Of a DNA stretch of 64,000 nucleotides, positions 45,449 through 54,631 are shown in pieces. This DNA is from CALBPI01 sp039821605. GTDB taxonomy: Bacteria; Pseudomonadota; Gammaproteobacteria; Steroidobacterales; Woeseiaceae. The stretch covers positions 558,001-622,000 of the forward strand of contig JBCBNV010000002.1 in NCBI GenBank assembly GCA_039821605.1, given 5' to 3'. Under the pieces are notes generated by a model that had not been told where the DNA came from, searched no databases, and saw only the letters and a list, made by a program, of their open reading frames with translations. The translations under genes were made by a program, and so were the position numbers. The stretch's first letter is position 1. Each line of letters opens with the position of its first letter.

Positions 45449-46522
45449 GTGAGCGCACTGCCCCAGTCGCTTGCTGTGCGCGCCGGTCCCGCGGCGCGCG
45501 CCCACATCGAGAAGAACGGCTTTGACCCGGCCGATGTGCGCATGATGGTGGGCGCGTCGGGCGGGGCCAAGTGGCTCGTGCTGGCCGGCCTGGATCGCGC
45601 ACTCGTTCGTGAGGTCGTGCCGAAATACACGGCCCCGGTTCATCTGCTGGGCTCGTCAATCGGCGCCTGGCGGTTCAGCTGTTATGCGCAGAACCATCCC
45701 ATGGCCGCGCTCGAACGATTCGAGCACGCCTACCTCACGCAGACCTACAGCGAGAAGCCGGACCGCGAAGAAATCACGCGCGTCAGCCGCGCGATTCTCG
45801 AGAATGTGATCGGTGAATCGGGTGCCGAGGAAATCGTGAATCACCCGGTGTTCCGCTCGCACATCATGGTCAATCGCGCGCGCCACCTGACCGCCAGCGA
45901 ACACCCCTTGCCCCTGGCGGCAGGGCTCACGGCCGCGATGCTTGCCAACAAGTTATCGCGCAAGGCACTGGGTGCGTTCTTCGTGCGCACGCTCGTGCAC
46001 GACCCGCGCGAGCGCGCGCCGTTTTACGACGTGGACGACCTGCCGATCGAGCATGTTGCCCTGTCCGCCGACAATGTCGCACCCGCGGTGCTGGCGTCGG
46101 GCGCGATTCCGTTTGTGCTCTCGGGCGTCAAGCCGTTGCCGGGTGCGCGGCCGGGCACGTATCGGGACGGTGGCATTACGGACTACCACTTTGACGTGCC
46201 GCTGTCCTGCGACTCGGGCATTACGCTCTACCCGCATTTCTACGAACACCTCGTGCCGGGCTGGTTCGACAAGCGCCAGCCCTCGCGCAAGCCGCGCCCC
46301 GAGTACCTCGACCGGGTGCTCTTGCTGGCGCCGTCGCAGGAATTCGTCTCGCGTTTGCCGGGTGGCCGTATTCCCGACCGCAACGACTTCCGCCGTCTCG
46401 ACGAGGCCAGGCGGCTTGCCAACTGGCGGCGCGTCGTTGCCGAGACCGAGCGACTCGGCGATGCGTTCCTGGAGCTGGTGGCACGCGAGTCGCTGGGCGC
46501 CGTGGTGCAGCCCATCGCGTGA
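45449..46522 (+). CDS. patatin-like phospholipase
   Basis: A 357-residue predicted lipid acyl hydrolase with a Ser-Asp dyad: nucleophile Ser in GSSIG (HLLGSSIGAWRFS, about residue 69-71) and catalytic Asp in the RDGGITD segment (about 237). An oxyanion-type Gly-rich loop VGASGGAKWLVLAGL lies at about 34-48. No signal peptide or TM segment is seen, so it is probably cytosolic or peripheral. GTG start 15 bp after purA suggests co-transcription. The lipid substrate is unknown. Confidence 0.85.
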   Translation: MSALPQSLAVRAGPAARAHIEKNGFDPADVRMMVGASGGAKWLVLAGLDRALVREVVPKYTAPVHLLGSSIGAWRFSCYAQNHPMAALERFEHAYLTQTYSEKPDREEITRVSRAILENVIGESGAEEIVNHPVFRSHIMVNRARHLTASEHPLPLAAGLTAAMLANKLSRKALGAFFVRTLVHDPRERAPFYDVDDLPIEHVALSADNVAPAVLASGAIPFVLSGVKPLPGARPGTYRDGGITDYHFDVPLSCDSGITLYPHFYEHLVPGWFDKRQPSRKPRPEYLDRVLLLAPSQEFVSRLPGGRIPDRNDFRRLDEARRLANWRRVVAETERLGDAFLELVARESLGAVVQPIA

Positions 46523-46543
46523 CGCGGGCGTCAGGCGCGGGCG

Positions 46544-47494
46544 TCAAGCCGTGCGGCCGGCCCCCACGGCGTCCGCCGCCGGCGGCGCCTCGCGGTCGAT
46601 CTTGCCGATGGGTGCCGCGCGGCGTGTGGGCACGGGCAGGCCCGTTTCCCGCTCAGCGAGCAGCACATGCAGCGCCTGTACGTCGTCGTTCATAAAGGCG
46701 TCGCGCGCCGTGCGCCAGCCTTGCAGCATCACCACGTCGCTGACACCCACCACGAGCAGTCCGTCGCCGCGATTGTCGTCGATGCGCCAGCCCGGCACGC
46801 AGAGCACGCCGCGCAGGCGCAGGACGCGGCCGAAGGGCTTGCTCAAATCGTGTTGCAGCGTCGCGATGTGGCGCTGCACCGCCGCCTCGTCGATGTAGCG
46901 CAGCTCGTCGCCCAGCCGCAGTTGGCGGCCGTTGCGGCGCAGCAAACCGTCCCCTCGGGCGCGTGATACGTCGGCGATGATGATGGCGAAGGCGCCCTGG
47001 TTGCCCACAAGGACGTGATCAATGGCGGTGCCTTTACCGTCGTTAACGTCATGAAAGACGCGGTCGCGCTCGCCGCCAATGGCGCCCAGTGCCTGAGCGA
47101 CGCGGCGACGCGTGTCGCGGTAGCGCGAGAGTTTGCGCGCGCGGCGCAGCAACAGGAGCATGCGCAGCGAGAGTCCGAACAGGAGTGCCAGGGCGATCAC
47201 TGCGGCCGTCGCCGGTTGCCAGATCGGCTGGCCCGTGAGCGTCGCTGCCACGGCGGCGGCCGTGACGCCGGCGACGATGGCGGCGGCACAGGCCAGCGCG
47301 TCGGCCAGGGCCCGGCGACGCGCGCGGACAAAGCGGTTCCCGGGCTCGCGCAGCAGCGGCTTTTGGGCCTTGCGGCCCCAGGGTAGCCGCGCTGCGAACC
47401 ACGCCACGCCCACGCAGCATTCAGCCGCCAGCGCCACGGCGACAGCCGCAATGGCTGCGAAGGCGGGCGGGCCGAGCTGGGCAAAGTCGGGCAT
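46544..47494 (-). CDS. NERD domain membrane protein
   Basis: A 316-residue protein with one N-terminal TM helix (about 8-30), a second hydrophobic pair (about 65-115), and then a NERD (nuclease-related) domain marked by DRVFHDVNDGKGTAIDHVLVGNQGAFAIIIAD (key residues DHVLVG and the following strand). NERD domains are predicted nucleases or nucleic-acid binding modules. The first Asp and the Glu/Gln-x-Lys part of the fold cannot be confirmed by eye, so activity is uncertain. Its SD is GAGGA about nine bases before the ATG. It converges on the patatin gene. Confidence 0.75.
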   Translation of the reverse strand: MPDFAQLGPPAFAAIAAVAVALAAECCVGVAWFAARLPWGRKAQKPLLREPGNRFVRARRRALADALACAAAIVAGVTAAAVAATLTGQPIWQPATAAVIALALLFGLSLRMLLLLRRARKLSRYRDTRRRVAQALGAIGGERDRVFHDVNDGKGTAIDHVLVGNQGAFAIIIADVSRARGDGLLRRNGRQLRLGDELRYIDEAAVQRHIATLQHDLSKPFGRVLRLRGVLCVPGWRIDDNRGDGLLVVGVSDVVMLQGWRTARDAFMNDDVQALHVLLAERETGLPVPTRRAAPIGKIDREAPPAADAVGAGRTA

Positions 47495-47545
47495 CGGGGT
47501 TCCTCGGTTAACGGGCCTAAGCTAGCGTGCTGGCGCGGTTTTTGG

Positions 47546-47561
47546 CGTGACGACAGTCACA
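47546..47561. promoter_or_regulatory. candidate CRP/FNR-family operator
   Basis: CGTGACGACAGTCACA contains a perfect GTGA-N6-TCAC core, the CRP half-site pattern, in the 153-bp intergenic region between the NERD gene and the SCP2 gene. About one such core is expected by chance in 64 kb, but it lies in a regulatory position. Confidence 0.35.
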
Positions 47562-47647
47562 GACGGCCCCGCTGGCGCGCGTCTCGAGGCGGGATTTTGC
47601 CGTCGTCCTGCGTTACGCTTCGAGGCCGCGCAATAATCGGAGCCCCG

Positions 47648-47968
47648 ATGAATCTCGACGACCTGTTCTCGCGCCTGCCTGAGGCGCTCAACACGACCAA
47701 CGCCAATGGCGTCAACGCGACCATCCAGTTCAACACGTCCACACCGCGCCACGTCACGGTCCGGGACGGCGCTGCAGCAGTCCACGACGGCACGGCCAGC
47801 GACTACACCGTTGCGGTCACGATGGCCGACGACGATCTCGTCTCCATGCTCTCGGGGCAGCTCGACGGCATGACGGCGTTCATGACGGGCAAGCTCAAGA
47901 TCGACGGCGACCTGATGTTCGCGCAGCGCATTGTGACGCTGTTCGACGCCTCAAAGCTCCGGGACTGA
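47648..47968 (+). CDS. SCP2 sterol-binding-like protein
   Basis: A 106-residue small soluble protein of the SCP2 fold (VNATIQFNTSTPRHVTVRDGAA, VTMADDDLVSMLSGQLDGMTAFMTGKLKIDGDLMFAQRI). The motif GKLKIDGDLMFAQ is typical of SCP2 lipid-carrier domains, which bind acyl-CoA or sterol-like ligands. ATG at 47648 is preceded by CGGAG; an upstream in-frame start at 47597 gives unrelated residues. The ligand is unknown. Confidence 0.88.
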   Translation: MNLDDLFSRLPEALNTTNANGVNATIQFNTSTPRHVTVRDGAAAVHDGTASDYTVAVTMADDDLVSMLSGQLDGMTAFMTGKLKIDGDLMFAQRIVTLFDASKLRD

Positions 47969-48045
47969 GCCGACGCGCCACACCGCTGCACGGTTTTGTG
48001 CGGCGCTTTCACTGACGACTGCGGGCGCTGGGAGCCCGCCGCAAG

Positions 48046-50595
48046 ATGGGGAATCCACTCATGTTTGAATCCAGGAAATGGCTCCTGGCCGTGCTGTTCA
48101 TGGCGCTGGCTACGACCGCAGCCGCCGAAGATGGCGACAAGGAAGAGGCTGAAAAGCCCAAGACCATCGCTGAGCTGACCGAAGAACACACCCGCCAGGA
48201 CGGGCTCATCACGGTGTTCCGTGACGAGAAGGCCGGCGGCGTCAAGCTGATGCTCGAGGCGGATCGGCTCGATAGCAAGATGATCTATTTCGCCCAGGCG
48301 ACCGACGGTGTGGTGCAGACGGGCTATTTCCGCGGCGCCTATCTCGCCAACCAGGTCATCACCTTCCGACGCTTCTACGACACAATTCAGGTCGTCGCGC
48401 ACAACACGCGATACTACTTCGACGCCAATAACGCGCTGGCCAAAGCGGCGTCGGCCAACATCAGTGAAGCCATCCTCGCCACCGAGAAGATTCTCGCCGA
48501 AGACGAGGAAACGGGGGCATTGCTGATCAGTGGCGACAAGCTCTTCAAGACCGAGGCCATGCTGCAGGTAAAGCCGTCGCCGAATCCCGATGCGGACCCG
48601 AAGTCGTTCAAGTTAGGCAGCCTTTCGGATAGCGCGAGCCGCATCCTGGCCACGCGCAGCTACCCGCAGAATACCGACGTCGAGTCCGAGTACGTGTATT
48701 CGAATGGTTCGCCGGTGGGCCGCACGGGTGGTGACATCACCGACCCGCGCCATGTTGCCGTGCGCGTCGTGCACAGCATCATCGCCATGCCCGAGAACGA
48801 CTTCAAACCGCGGTTCGACGATCCGCGTGTGGGCTATTTCACGGACTATGTCACGGACCTGACATCGTTCAGTTCCACGCCGTACCGCGATCCGATTGCG
48901 CGCTGGAATCTTGTCAAGAAGGACCCGTCGGCTGCCGTGTCGGATCCCGTCGAACCGATCACGTTCTGGATCGAGAACACGACCCCTGTTGAATACCGCG
49001 ACATGATTCGCGATGCGGCGCTGCAGTGGAACCTGGCATTCGAAAAAGCCGGCTTCTCGAACGCGGTTGCCGTCAGCGTGCAGCCCGATGACGCCGACTG
49101 GGACGCGGGCGACATCCGCTACAACGTGTTGCGCTGGACCTCGTCGCCGAACCCGCCGTTTGGTGGTTACGGTCCGAGCTTCACGAACCCGTACACGGGC
49201 CAGATTCTCGGCGCGGACATCATGCTCGAGTACTCGTTCCTGAACCGTTACAGCTTTGCGCGCCACCTGCTCAGCGACGCCTCGACGCTGCTCGCCTCGC
49301 CCGTGAACCACCTGCACGGCCTCGAATTCTGCACGCTGGCCGACGGCTTGCGCGCGGAAACGGGCACGGCACGCGCCATTGCGGCTGCGTCGGGCGACTT
49401 CTCAGGTCCGATGGAGGAGCAGCTCGTGCGTGACAGCATGTACTACCTGATCCTGCACGAGATCGGGCACACGCTGGGCCTCAACCACAACATGAAGGCG
49501 ACGCAGCTACTGGGCGCCGACGAAGTGTTCGATGGCGAGGTCGTCGACACCGTGCTTGCGGGTTCGGTGATGGACTACCCGGCCGTGAACTTCGCGCCCA
49601 ATGGCACCAAGCAGACGTTGTTCTACACGATTGCCCCGGGTCCTTACGATGACTGGGCCATCCAGTTCGGCTACGCGCCCGAGATGGACGATCCGGCAGT
49701 CCGCGCCGCGCACCTCGCGCGCTCGACCGAGCCCGAGCTGGCCTTCGGCAACGATGCCGATGACATGCGCGCACCGGGCAAGGCCATCGACCCACGTGTG
49801 AACATCTACGACATGTCGAACGATGCCATCGGCTATGCGTCGACGCGTATGACGCAGATCGGCGAGGCGCTCGAGAAGCTGCCCGCAACGCTGCCTGCGG
49901 ACGGTGAGTCTTACCAGGAGACACATGACGTGTTCGTCACGCTGATGCGCAGCTGGGCCCGTTCGGCGGCCGTCGTGTCACGCTACGTGGGGGGTGTGCA
50001 GATCAACCGCGCCATGGTGGGTCAGCCCGGCGGAGGCGAGCCCTACACGGTGATCGACGCGGCCACGCAGCGTCGCGCCATGCAGGTCCTGGCGGACCAG
50101 GTGTTTGCACCGGACGTGCTGGACCCAGCGTCGGGCACCTACCGTTACCTGGCGCAGCAGCGTCGTGGCTTCAACTTCTTCGGCAACAACGAAGACCCGA
50201 AAATCCACGACGCGGTGCTCGCGGTGCAGTCGTCGGTGCTCGATCACCTCATGCACCCGTCGGTGACCAAGCGTCTCAGCGACTCGGCGCTTTACGGCAA
50301 CGAATACTCGCTGGCTGAAGCCATGGAAACGCTCACGGACGCGATCTTCGCGGCCGACGCGCGCGGAAACGTCAACACCGTCCGCCAGAACCTGCAGATC
50401 GACTACGTGAACCGTCTGGCAACCGTGGTCAAGGGCAACGGCGGTTACGACAACCTGACCCGGTCGATGGCGGTCTACCTGCTCGGTGAGATCGACGACA
50501 CGATCTCGCGCAAACGCGGTGCCGACCTCTCGACCAAGGCGCACGTCGCGCACCTCAAGCTGATCATCGAGCGCGCGCTCGACGACGACGCCTGA
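48046..50595 (+). CDS. secreted zinc metalloprotease (DUF5117/DUF4953 family)
   Basis: A large 849-residue secreted protease. A signal peptide spans about 6-30 (ESRKWLLAVLFMALATTAAA). The long N-terminal DUF5117-type domain is followed by the gluzincin/metzincin zinc site HEIGHTLGLNHN near residue 471-482, with a downstream Met-turn-like SVMDYP about 40 residues later, so it belongs to the metzincin-like group. Substrate unknown. The ATG at 48061 (with GGGGA eight bases upstream) is as likely as 48046. A strong terminator hairpin follows. Confidence 0.88.
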   Translation: MGNPLMFESRKWLLAVLFMALATTAAAEDGDKEEAEKPKTIAELTEEHTRQDGLITVFRDEKAGGVKLMLEADRLDSKMIYFAQATDGVVQTGYFRGAYLANQVITFRRFYDTIQVVAHNTRYYFDANNALAKAASANISEAILATEKILAEDEETGALLISGDKLFKTEAMLQVKPSPNPDADPKSFKLGSLSDSASRILATRSYPQNTDVESEYVYSNGSPVGRTGGDITDPRHVAVRVVHSIIAMPENDFKPRFDDPRVGYFTDYVTDLTSFSSTPYRDPIARWNLVKKDPSAAVSDPVEPITFWIENTTPVEYRDMIRDAALQWNLAFEKAGFSNAVAVSVQPDDADWDAGDIRYNVLRWTSSPNPPFGGYGPSFTNPYTGQILGADIMLEYSFLNRYSFARHLLSDASTLLASPVNHLHGLEFCTLADGLRAETGTARAIAAASGDFSGPMEEQLVRDSMYYLILHEIGHTLGLNHNMKATQLLGADEVFDGEVVDTVLAGSVMDYPAVNFAPNGTKQTLFYTIAPGPYDDWAIQFGYAPEMDDPAVRAAHLARSTEPELAFGNDADDMRAPGKAIDPRVNIYDMSNDAIGYASTRMTQIGEALEKLPATLPADGESYQETHDVFVTLMRSWARSAAVVSRYVGGVQINRAMVGQPGGGEPYTVIDAATQRRAMQVLADQVFAPDVLDPASGTYRYLAQQRRGFNFFGNNEDPKIHDAVLAVQSSVLDHLMHPSVTKRLSDSALYGNEYSLAEAMETLTDAIFAADARGNVNTVRQNLQIDYVNRLATVVKGNGGYDNLTRSMAVYLLGEIDDTISRKRGADLSTKAHVAHLKLIIERALDDDA

Positions 50596-50602
50596 GCACG
50601 GT

Positions 50603-50653
50603 TCGCCCGCCGCCGCCGCGCCGAGACCCTGCGCAGCGGCGGCGGGCGACCGA
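50603..50653 (+). terminator. strong GC hairpin terminator after the metalloprotease
   Basis: TCGCCCGCCGCCGC (50603-50616) and GCGGCGGCGGGCGA (50636-50649) form a perfect 14-bp stem with a 19-base loop, followed by CCGATTTTC. It separates the protease from the ECF sigma gene. Confidence 0.65.
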
Positions 50654-50669
50654 TTTTCGCCACGCCGTG

Positions 50670-50693
50670 CGTCTAACGGGGAACCACCAGACG
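50670..50693. promoter_or_regulatory. inverted repeat upstream of the FecI-like sigma gene
   Basis: CGTCT (50670-50674) and AGACG (50689-50693) flank GGGGAACC; the ATG is 13 bases further on. It could be a regulator site or part of the promoter. Weak evidence. Confidence 0.25.
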
Positions 50694-50706
50694 TTTACGG
50701 CACGGT

Positions 50707-51324
50707 ATGACATTTCCCTCGGACGTCGCCCTGATTCGGGCGCTGCTATCTGGTAGCGAGCGCGCATTCCGGGAGTTTTTCGACGAGTACTACGACCGCG
50801 TGTACCGGTTCGTGCTCATGCGCGTTGACGGTGACCACGCGGCGACCGAGGACATCACGCAAAGCGCCTTGTCAAAGGCCCTGCGCAAGCTGTCCCGCTT
50901 CAAGGGTGAGGCCCGGCTTTTTTCCTGGTTGTGCGCCATCGCGCGCAACGAAACCGTGGATTGGCTCCGGCGCCAGGGTCGCTACAAGACGCACATCGTG
51001 TTCGTTGATGACGACCCCGAGGTCGCATCGATGGTTGATGCCGTGAGCGTCGCCCGCGAAACCGGTCCCGAGGCGCAGGCGAGCCGTCAGCAGCGCCTCG
51101 AACGTATCCACGCCGCGCTCGATCGTTTGCCGCGCCGTTACGGCGATGCGCTCGAGTGGAAGTACATCGAGGGCCTGTCCATTCGCGAAATTGCAGACCG
51201 CCTCGAGCTGAGCGGTGAGGCGACGCAATCGACGCTGGCACGTGCGCGACGCGCCTTCGCCGAGATCTACTCGACATTGAGCGCCGGGTCACCCGCGGCA
51301 CTGGTAAGGGAGAGTGATTCATGA
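50707..51324 (+). CDS. ECF sigma factor (FecI-like)
   Basis: A 205-residue alternative sigma factor. Region 2 is about residues 15-85 (FREFFDEYYDRVYRFVLMRV, TEDITQSALSKALRKLSRFKGEARLFSWLCAIARN); region 4 is about 135-195 (LPRRYGDALEWKYIEGLSIREIADRLELSGEATQSTLARARRAF). The stop overlaps the FecR-like gene as ATGA and a TonB receptor follows. It fits a cell-surface signalling cassette in which the receptor controls its own synthesis. Confidence 0.9.
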   Translation: MTFPSDVALIRALLSGSERAFREFFDEYYDRVYRFVLMRVDGDHAATEDITQSALSKALRKLSRFKGEARLFSWLCAIARNETVDWLRRQGRYKTHIVFVDDDPEVASMVDAVSVARETGPEAQASRQQRLERIHAALDRLPRRYGDALEWKYIEGLSIREIADRLELSGEATQSTLARARRAFAEIYSTLSAGSPAALVRESDS

Positions 51325-52298
51325 CCGAGCGCGACGAGAAGCTTGACGAGTTGCTTCGCGGCGCCGAATCGCGGCTGCGCGTGCCCGACACAGCAAGGCA
51401 GAGCGCCTATCGTCATCTTGGCACCACATGGCGTGGTCTCGTCTGGCGACGTCGGGCGATGCGCGCAGGCATTGCCGCAACGATCGTGGCCGCGATTGGC
51501 GCGGCCCTGATTGTGTTTCGACCCGAGACGCCTCCGGCGCCCGTAGTGGCTGAGACCGTCCGGATCATCGGTGACGCGTGGCGCGTCGATGAGGGCGGGG
51601 TGGCCGAGACGCTTCCCGTCGGTGCGTCGATACGTGCGGGTCTGCTGATCCGTGTCGACCGACAAGGCGGCGTGGCGCTGCGTGACACGAACGGCGTGGT
51701 CCTGCGGCTCGACCAGGGCACACGATTGCGAAGCGAGGGCGCCTCGCACTGGTTTGTCGAGGCAGGCGCCGTTTACATCGACACGCAAGCTGTTGCAGCC
51801 GACACGCGTGCCGCGAGCGGGCCGACAGTGCGTGTAGAAAGCGCGTTTGGTTCCGTGGTCAATCGGGGCACGCAATTTCTCGTGGCCGTGAGCACCGACA
51901 ACATGGCCGTGGCGGTTCGGCGCGGTCGCGTCGCCGTCTCAAGTGGCAGCGGGCAGGTCGCCGTCGAGGCGGGCCAGCAGGTCGACGTCGACGAAGACGG
52001 CCCTGGCAGGACGCGCGAAGTCGCAGGCTGGGGCGCCGTCTGGCGGTGGACGGAGAACCTGGTCGACTGGTCGATCGCCGATGGTCAGACCGTGGCGCAA
52101 TTGCTGCTCTGGGTCTCTCATGAGACCGGCCACCCGGTTGCCTACGAGAACGAGTCAGCGCGCGAGCTTGCCTTGCAGTCCCGCGTGTTCGGGATCGCCG
52201 GGCTACCCCCCATGCGCGCCTTGCCACTCGGGCTGGCATCGGCCGAAATGCGCTTCGGGCTCGTCGACGGTACGATCGTGGTTTCCAAGGCACGTTGA
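51321..52298 (+). CDS. FecR-like transmembrane anti-sigma/signal relay
   Basis: A 325-residue single-pass protein: cytosolic N-terminal helices (1-45), a TM helix (about 49-66, AGIAATIVAAIGAALIVF), and a periplasmic FecR domain (SIRAGLLIRVDRQGGVALRD, DTRAASGPTVRVESAFGSVVNRGTQFLV). The C-terminal 70 residues (TVAQLLLWVSHETGHPVAYE onward) resemble an STN/secretin-type fold that would touch the receptor's own N-terminal domain. Coupled to the sigma gene by 4 bp. Confidence 0.87.
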   Translation: MTERDEKLDELLRGAESRLRVPDTARQSAYRHLGTTWRGLVWRRRAMRAGIAATIVAAIGAALIVFRPETPPAPVVAETVRIIGDAWRVDEGGVAETLPVGASIRAGLLIRVDRQGGVALRDTNGVVLRLDQGTRLRSEGASHWFVEAGAVYIDTQAVAADTRAASGPTVRVESAFGSVVNRGTQFLVAVSTDNMAVAVRRGRVAVSSGSGQVAVEAGQQVDVDEDGPGRTREVAGWGAVWRWTENLVDWSIADGQTVAQLLLWVSHETGHPVAYENESARELALQSRVFGIAGLPPMRALPLGLASAEMRFGLVDGTIVVSKAR

Positions 52299-54631
52299 TG
52301 AGAGGCGCGGGCATGCGCGCTTCATGGCTCAAAGTCTCGTTGATCGCCCTGCTGTGCGGTGTCGTTGCGGCGCCCGCGGCGTCCGAACCTGCGGCCCGCG
52401 CAAGACAAGACGTGGCCCTTGTCGACGTCGTCGATCAACTGCGTAGCCGCGGACTGCCGGTCATCTACTCATCTCGATTGTTGCCTCGGCATCTCCGTGT
52501 CCCGGCTCCGCCGGAATCCGGTGAGCCGGAGCAGGTGCTTGCGTCGCTTCTCGCGCCGCATGGGCTGATTCTGCGTGGGGAAGGGCGCTATCTCGTCATC
52601 GTTCGCGCAAGCGAGCCCGCGGACGCGCCGCCAGACGCGGCGGCGAGCGTGGCGCCAGCGGCGATCGAAGAGGTGGTGGTCTCGGCCAGCCGGTATGCCC
52701 TCGAGCGTGAGGCCGACCTCTTTCGGGTCAATGCGCAACAGGACGATATCTTCGCGCTGCCCGACGTCGGCGACGATGCGCTCAAGTACCTGCAGCGACT
52801 GCCGGGCACGGCGGCCAATGGCGTCAGCGCAAGGACGCACGTGCGAGGCGGCGTGCAGGACGAGGTCGATATCGTGCTGAACGGTCACCGGCTGCGCGAC
52901 CCGTTTCATGTCCGGGATTTCCAAAGTCCGTTCAGCGTCATCGATAGCCGGGCCGTGGGCAGCATGCAGGTGTACAGCGGCGCGTTTCCCGCGCGCTACG
53001 GCGAGCGGATGAGCGGTCTCGTCATCATCGACTCGCTGCGTCCCGAGGTGCCCCTGCGACACGAACTGGGGCTGAGTGTCTACAGCACCTCCGCTTTGTC
53101 CAGTGGCTATTTCGATGACGGTCGCGGTCATTGGCTGGCGAGTGCGCGCCGCGGCAATCTCGACCTGTTCATTGACGAACGCTTCGGTTCGCCCCGGTAC
53201 GCTGATGCCTTCGCCGTAGTCGCCTACGACGTCAACGAACGCCTGTCGATTGCCGTCAATACGCTTCTCGCAGATGACGCCGTCGATGTGTTCGTGGAGG
53301 ACAGCGTTGATGAATTGGTTCGGTCTCGCGATGACGTGCGCAGCCGGCAACTTTGGTTGAATGCGGATGTCACGCTGAGTGATCGTTGGGCCGCGACCTC
53401 GGTACTGTCCTACGAGTCCTCTCGGCGCGATCGATTGGGCCGAAATCTGCAAGACGACAAGATCGACGCCAGCGTGCGCGACTTTCGCGACCTCACAGCC
53501 TGGTCCGCCCGCACCGACGTTCAATTCGAAGCATCAGAAGCGACGCATTGGCGCTTTGGCGCGGGCTACGAGCGCGCGCGCAGTCGTTACCGTTACGACG
53601 CGAGCGGTGTCTACGGCGAAGACTGGCTGGCCTGGCAGACGATTGACCCGCGAGCGCTTGCACGCGACATCGATGCGGCGGTTCGCGGTGAGGTGTTATT
53701 CGCTTACGCATCCGTTCTGTTCTCGGCGGGTCCGTCGAGTACCGCGGAGATCGGAGTTCGGTGGGATAAGCAGACTTACACGGACGTGGACGACAACACC
53801 TCCTGGAGTCCGCGGCTCAGCCTGATGCGCCAACTGGGTAGTGACTGGGAACTCCGCGCGTCCTTTGGTCGCTACTACCAGGCGCAACGACTCGACGAAC
53901 TCGACATCGCGGACGGCGATACACGGTTCTACCCGGCACAGCGTACCGACCAGTACATCGTTGGCCTGAGGCGCCAGCTCGGCGGTGCGCTGTCGGCGCG
54001 CGTGGAGCTCTATCACAAGTATGCAAACCGCCTGGCGCCGCGCTACGAGAACCTGCTCGACCCCACCCAGGTCACGCCGGAACTGGCACCGGATCGGCGC
54101 CGCATTGCGCCCGAGGCGGCCCGCGCGTGGGGCGCGGAAGTGCTCGTGGAACACCGCGACGAAGATCTGACTTGGTGGCTGAGCGCGGCTTACGCCCGCG
54201 CCGAGGACCGGCTTCCCGGTGTTGGCTGGGCGCCACGCAGCTGGGACCAGCGCCGATCCGTCAACCTGGGTCTTCAGCGCCAAGTGGGTCCCTGGACGTT
54301 GTCGGCAAGTTATTCGTGGCGAAGCGGCTGGCCGACGACGCCCGTTCGGCTGGACACCGGGACCGGTCGCGCGTCGCTTGAACTTGCGGACTACAACCGT
54401 GACCGTCTGGGCGGCTTCTCAAGCCTCAATATGCGCGCGCAAAGACGCGTGCAGGTACCCATCGGCGAGCTCGACCTGTTTGTCGAGGTCAGCAATGCAG
54501 CCAATGCGCGCAACCCCTGCTGTCGCGACTATGACGTGGAGCGTAACGAAGACGAGGTCCCGTTCCTCGACATCTCAGAGGACAACTGGCTGGGTGTCTT
54601 CCCGGCAGCCGGAATCTTGTGGCGCTTCTGA
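52298..54631 (+). CDS. TonB-dependent receptor with N-terminal signalling (STN) domain
   Basis: A 777-residue outer-membrane receptor: signal peptide (about 5-32), STN domain (DVALVDVVDQLRSRGLPVIYSSR to GRYLVIVRA, about 38-108), a TonB-box-like EEVVVSAS, plug (ALKYLQRLPGTAANGVSARTH, VRGGVQDEVDIVLNG, FPARYGERMSG) and a 22-strand-type barrel ending in the outer-membrane signature ILWRF. The STN domain is what relays signal to the FecR-like protein. The cargo is not evident. The ATG at 52298 overlaps the FecR stop by 1 base; ATG 52313 is an alternative. The last 103 bp overlap the opposite-strand glycosyltransferase gene. Confidence 0.9.
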   Translation: MRGAGMRASWLKVSLIALLCGVVAAPAASEPAARARQDVALVDVVDQLRSRGLPVIYSSRLLPRHLRVPAPPESGEPEQVLASLLAPHGLILRGEGRYLVIVRASEPADAPPDAAASVAPAAIEEVVVSASRYALEREADLFRVNAQQDDIFALPDVGDDALKYLQRLPGTAANGVSARTHVRGGVQDEVDIVLNGHRLRDPFHVRDFQSPFSVIDSRAVGSMQVYSGAFPARYGERMSGLVIIDSLRPEVPLRHELGLSVYSTSALSSGYFDDGRGHWLASARRGNLDLFIDERFGSPRYADAFAVVAYDVNERLSIAVNTLLADDAVDVFVEDSVDELVRSRDDVRSRQLWLNADVTLSDRWAATSVLSYESSRRDRLGRNLQDDKIDASVRDFRDLTAWSARTDVQFEASEATHWRFGAGYERARSRYRYDASGVYGEDWLAWQTIDPRALARDIDAAVRGEVLFAYASVLFSAGPSSTAEIGVRWDKQTYTDVDDNTSWSPRLSLMRQLGSDWELRASFGRYYQAQRLDELDIADGDTRFYPAQRTDQYIVGLRRQLGGALSARVELYHKYANRLAPRYENLLDPTQVTPELAPDRRRIAPEAARAWGAEVLVEHRDEDLTWWLSAAYARAEDRLPGVGWAPRSWDQRRSVNLGLQRQVGPWTLSASYSWRSGWPTTPVRLDTGTGRASLELADYNRDRLGGFSSLNMRAQRRVQVPIGELDLFVEVSNAANARNPCCRDYDVERNEDEVPFLDISEDNWLGVFPAAGILWRF

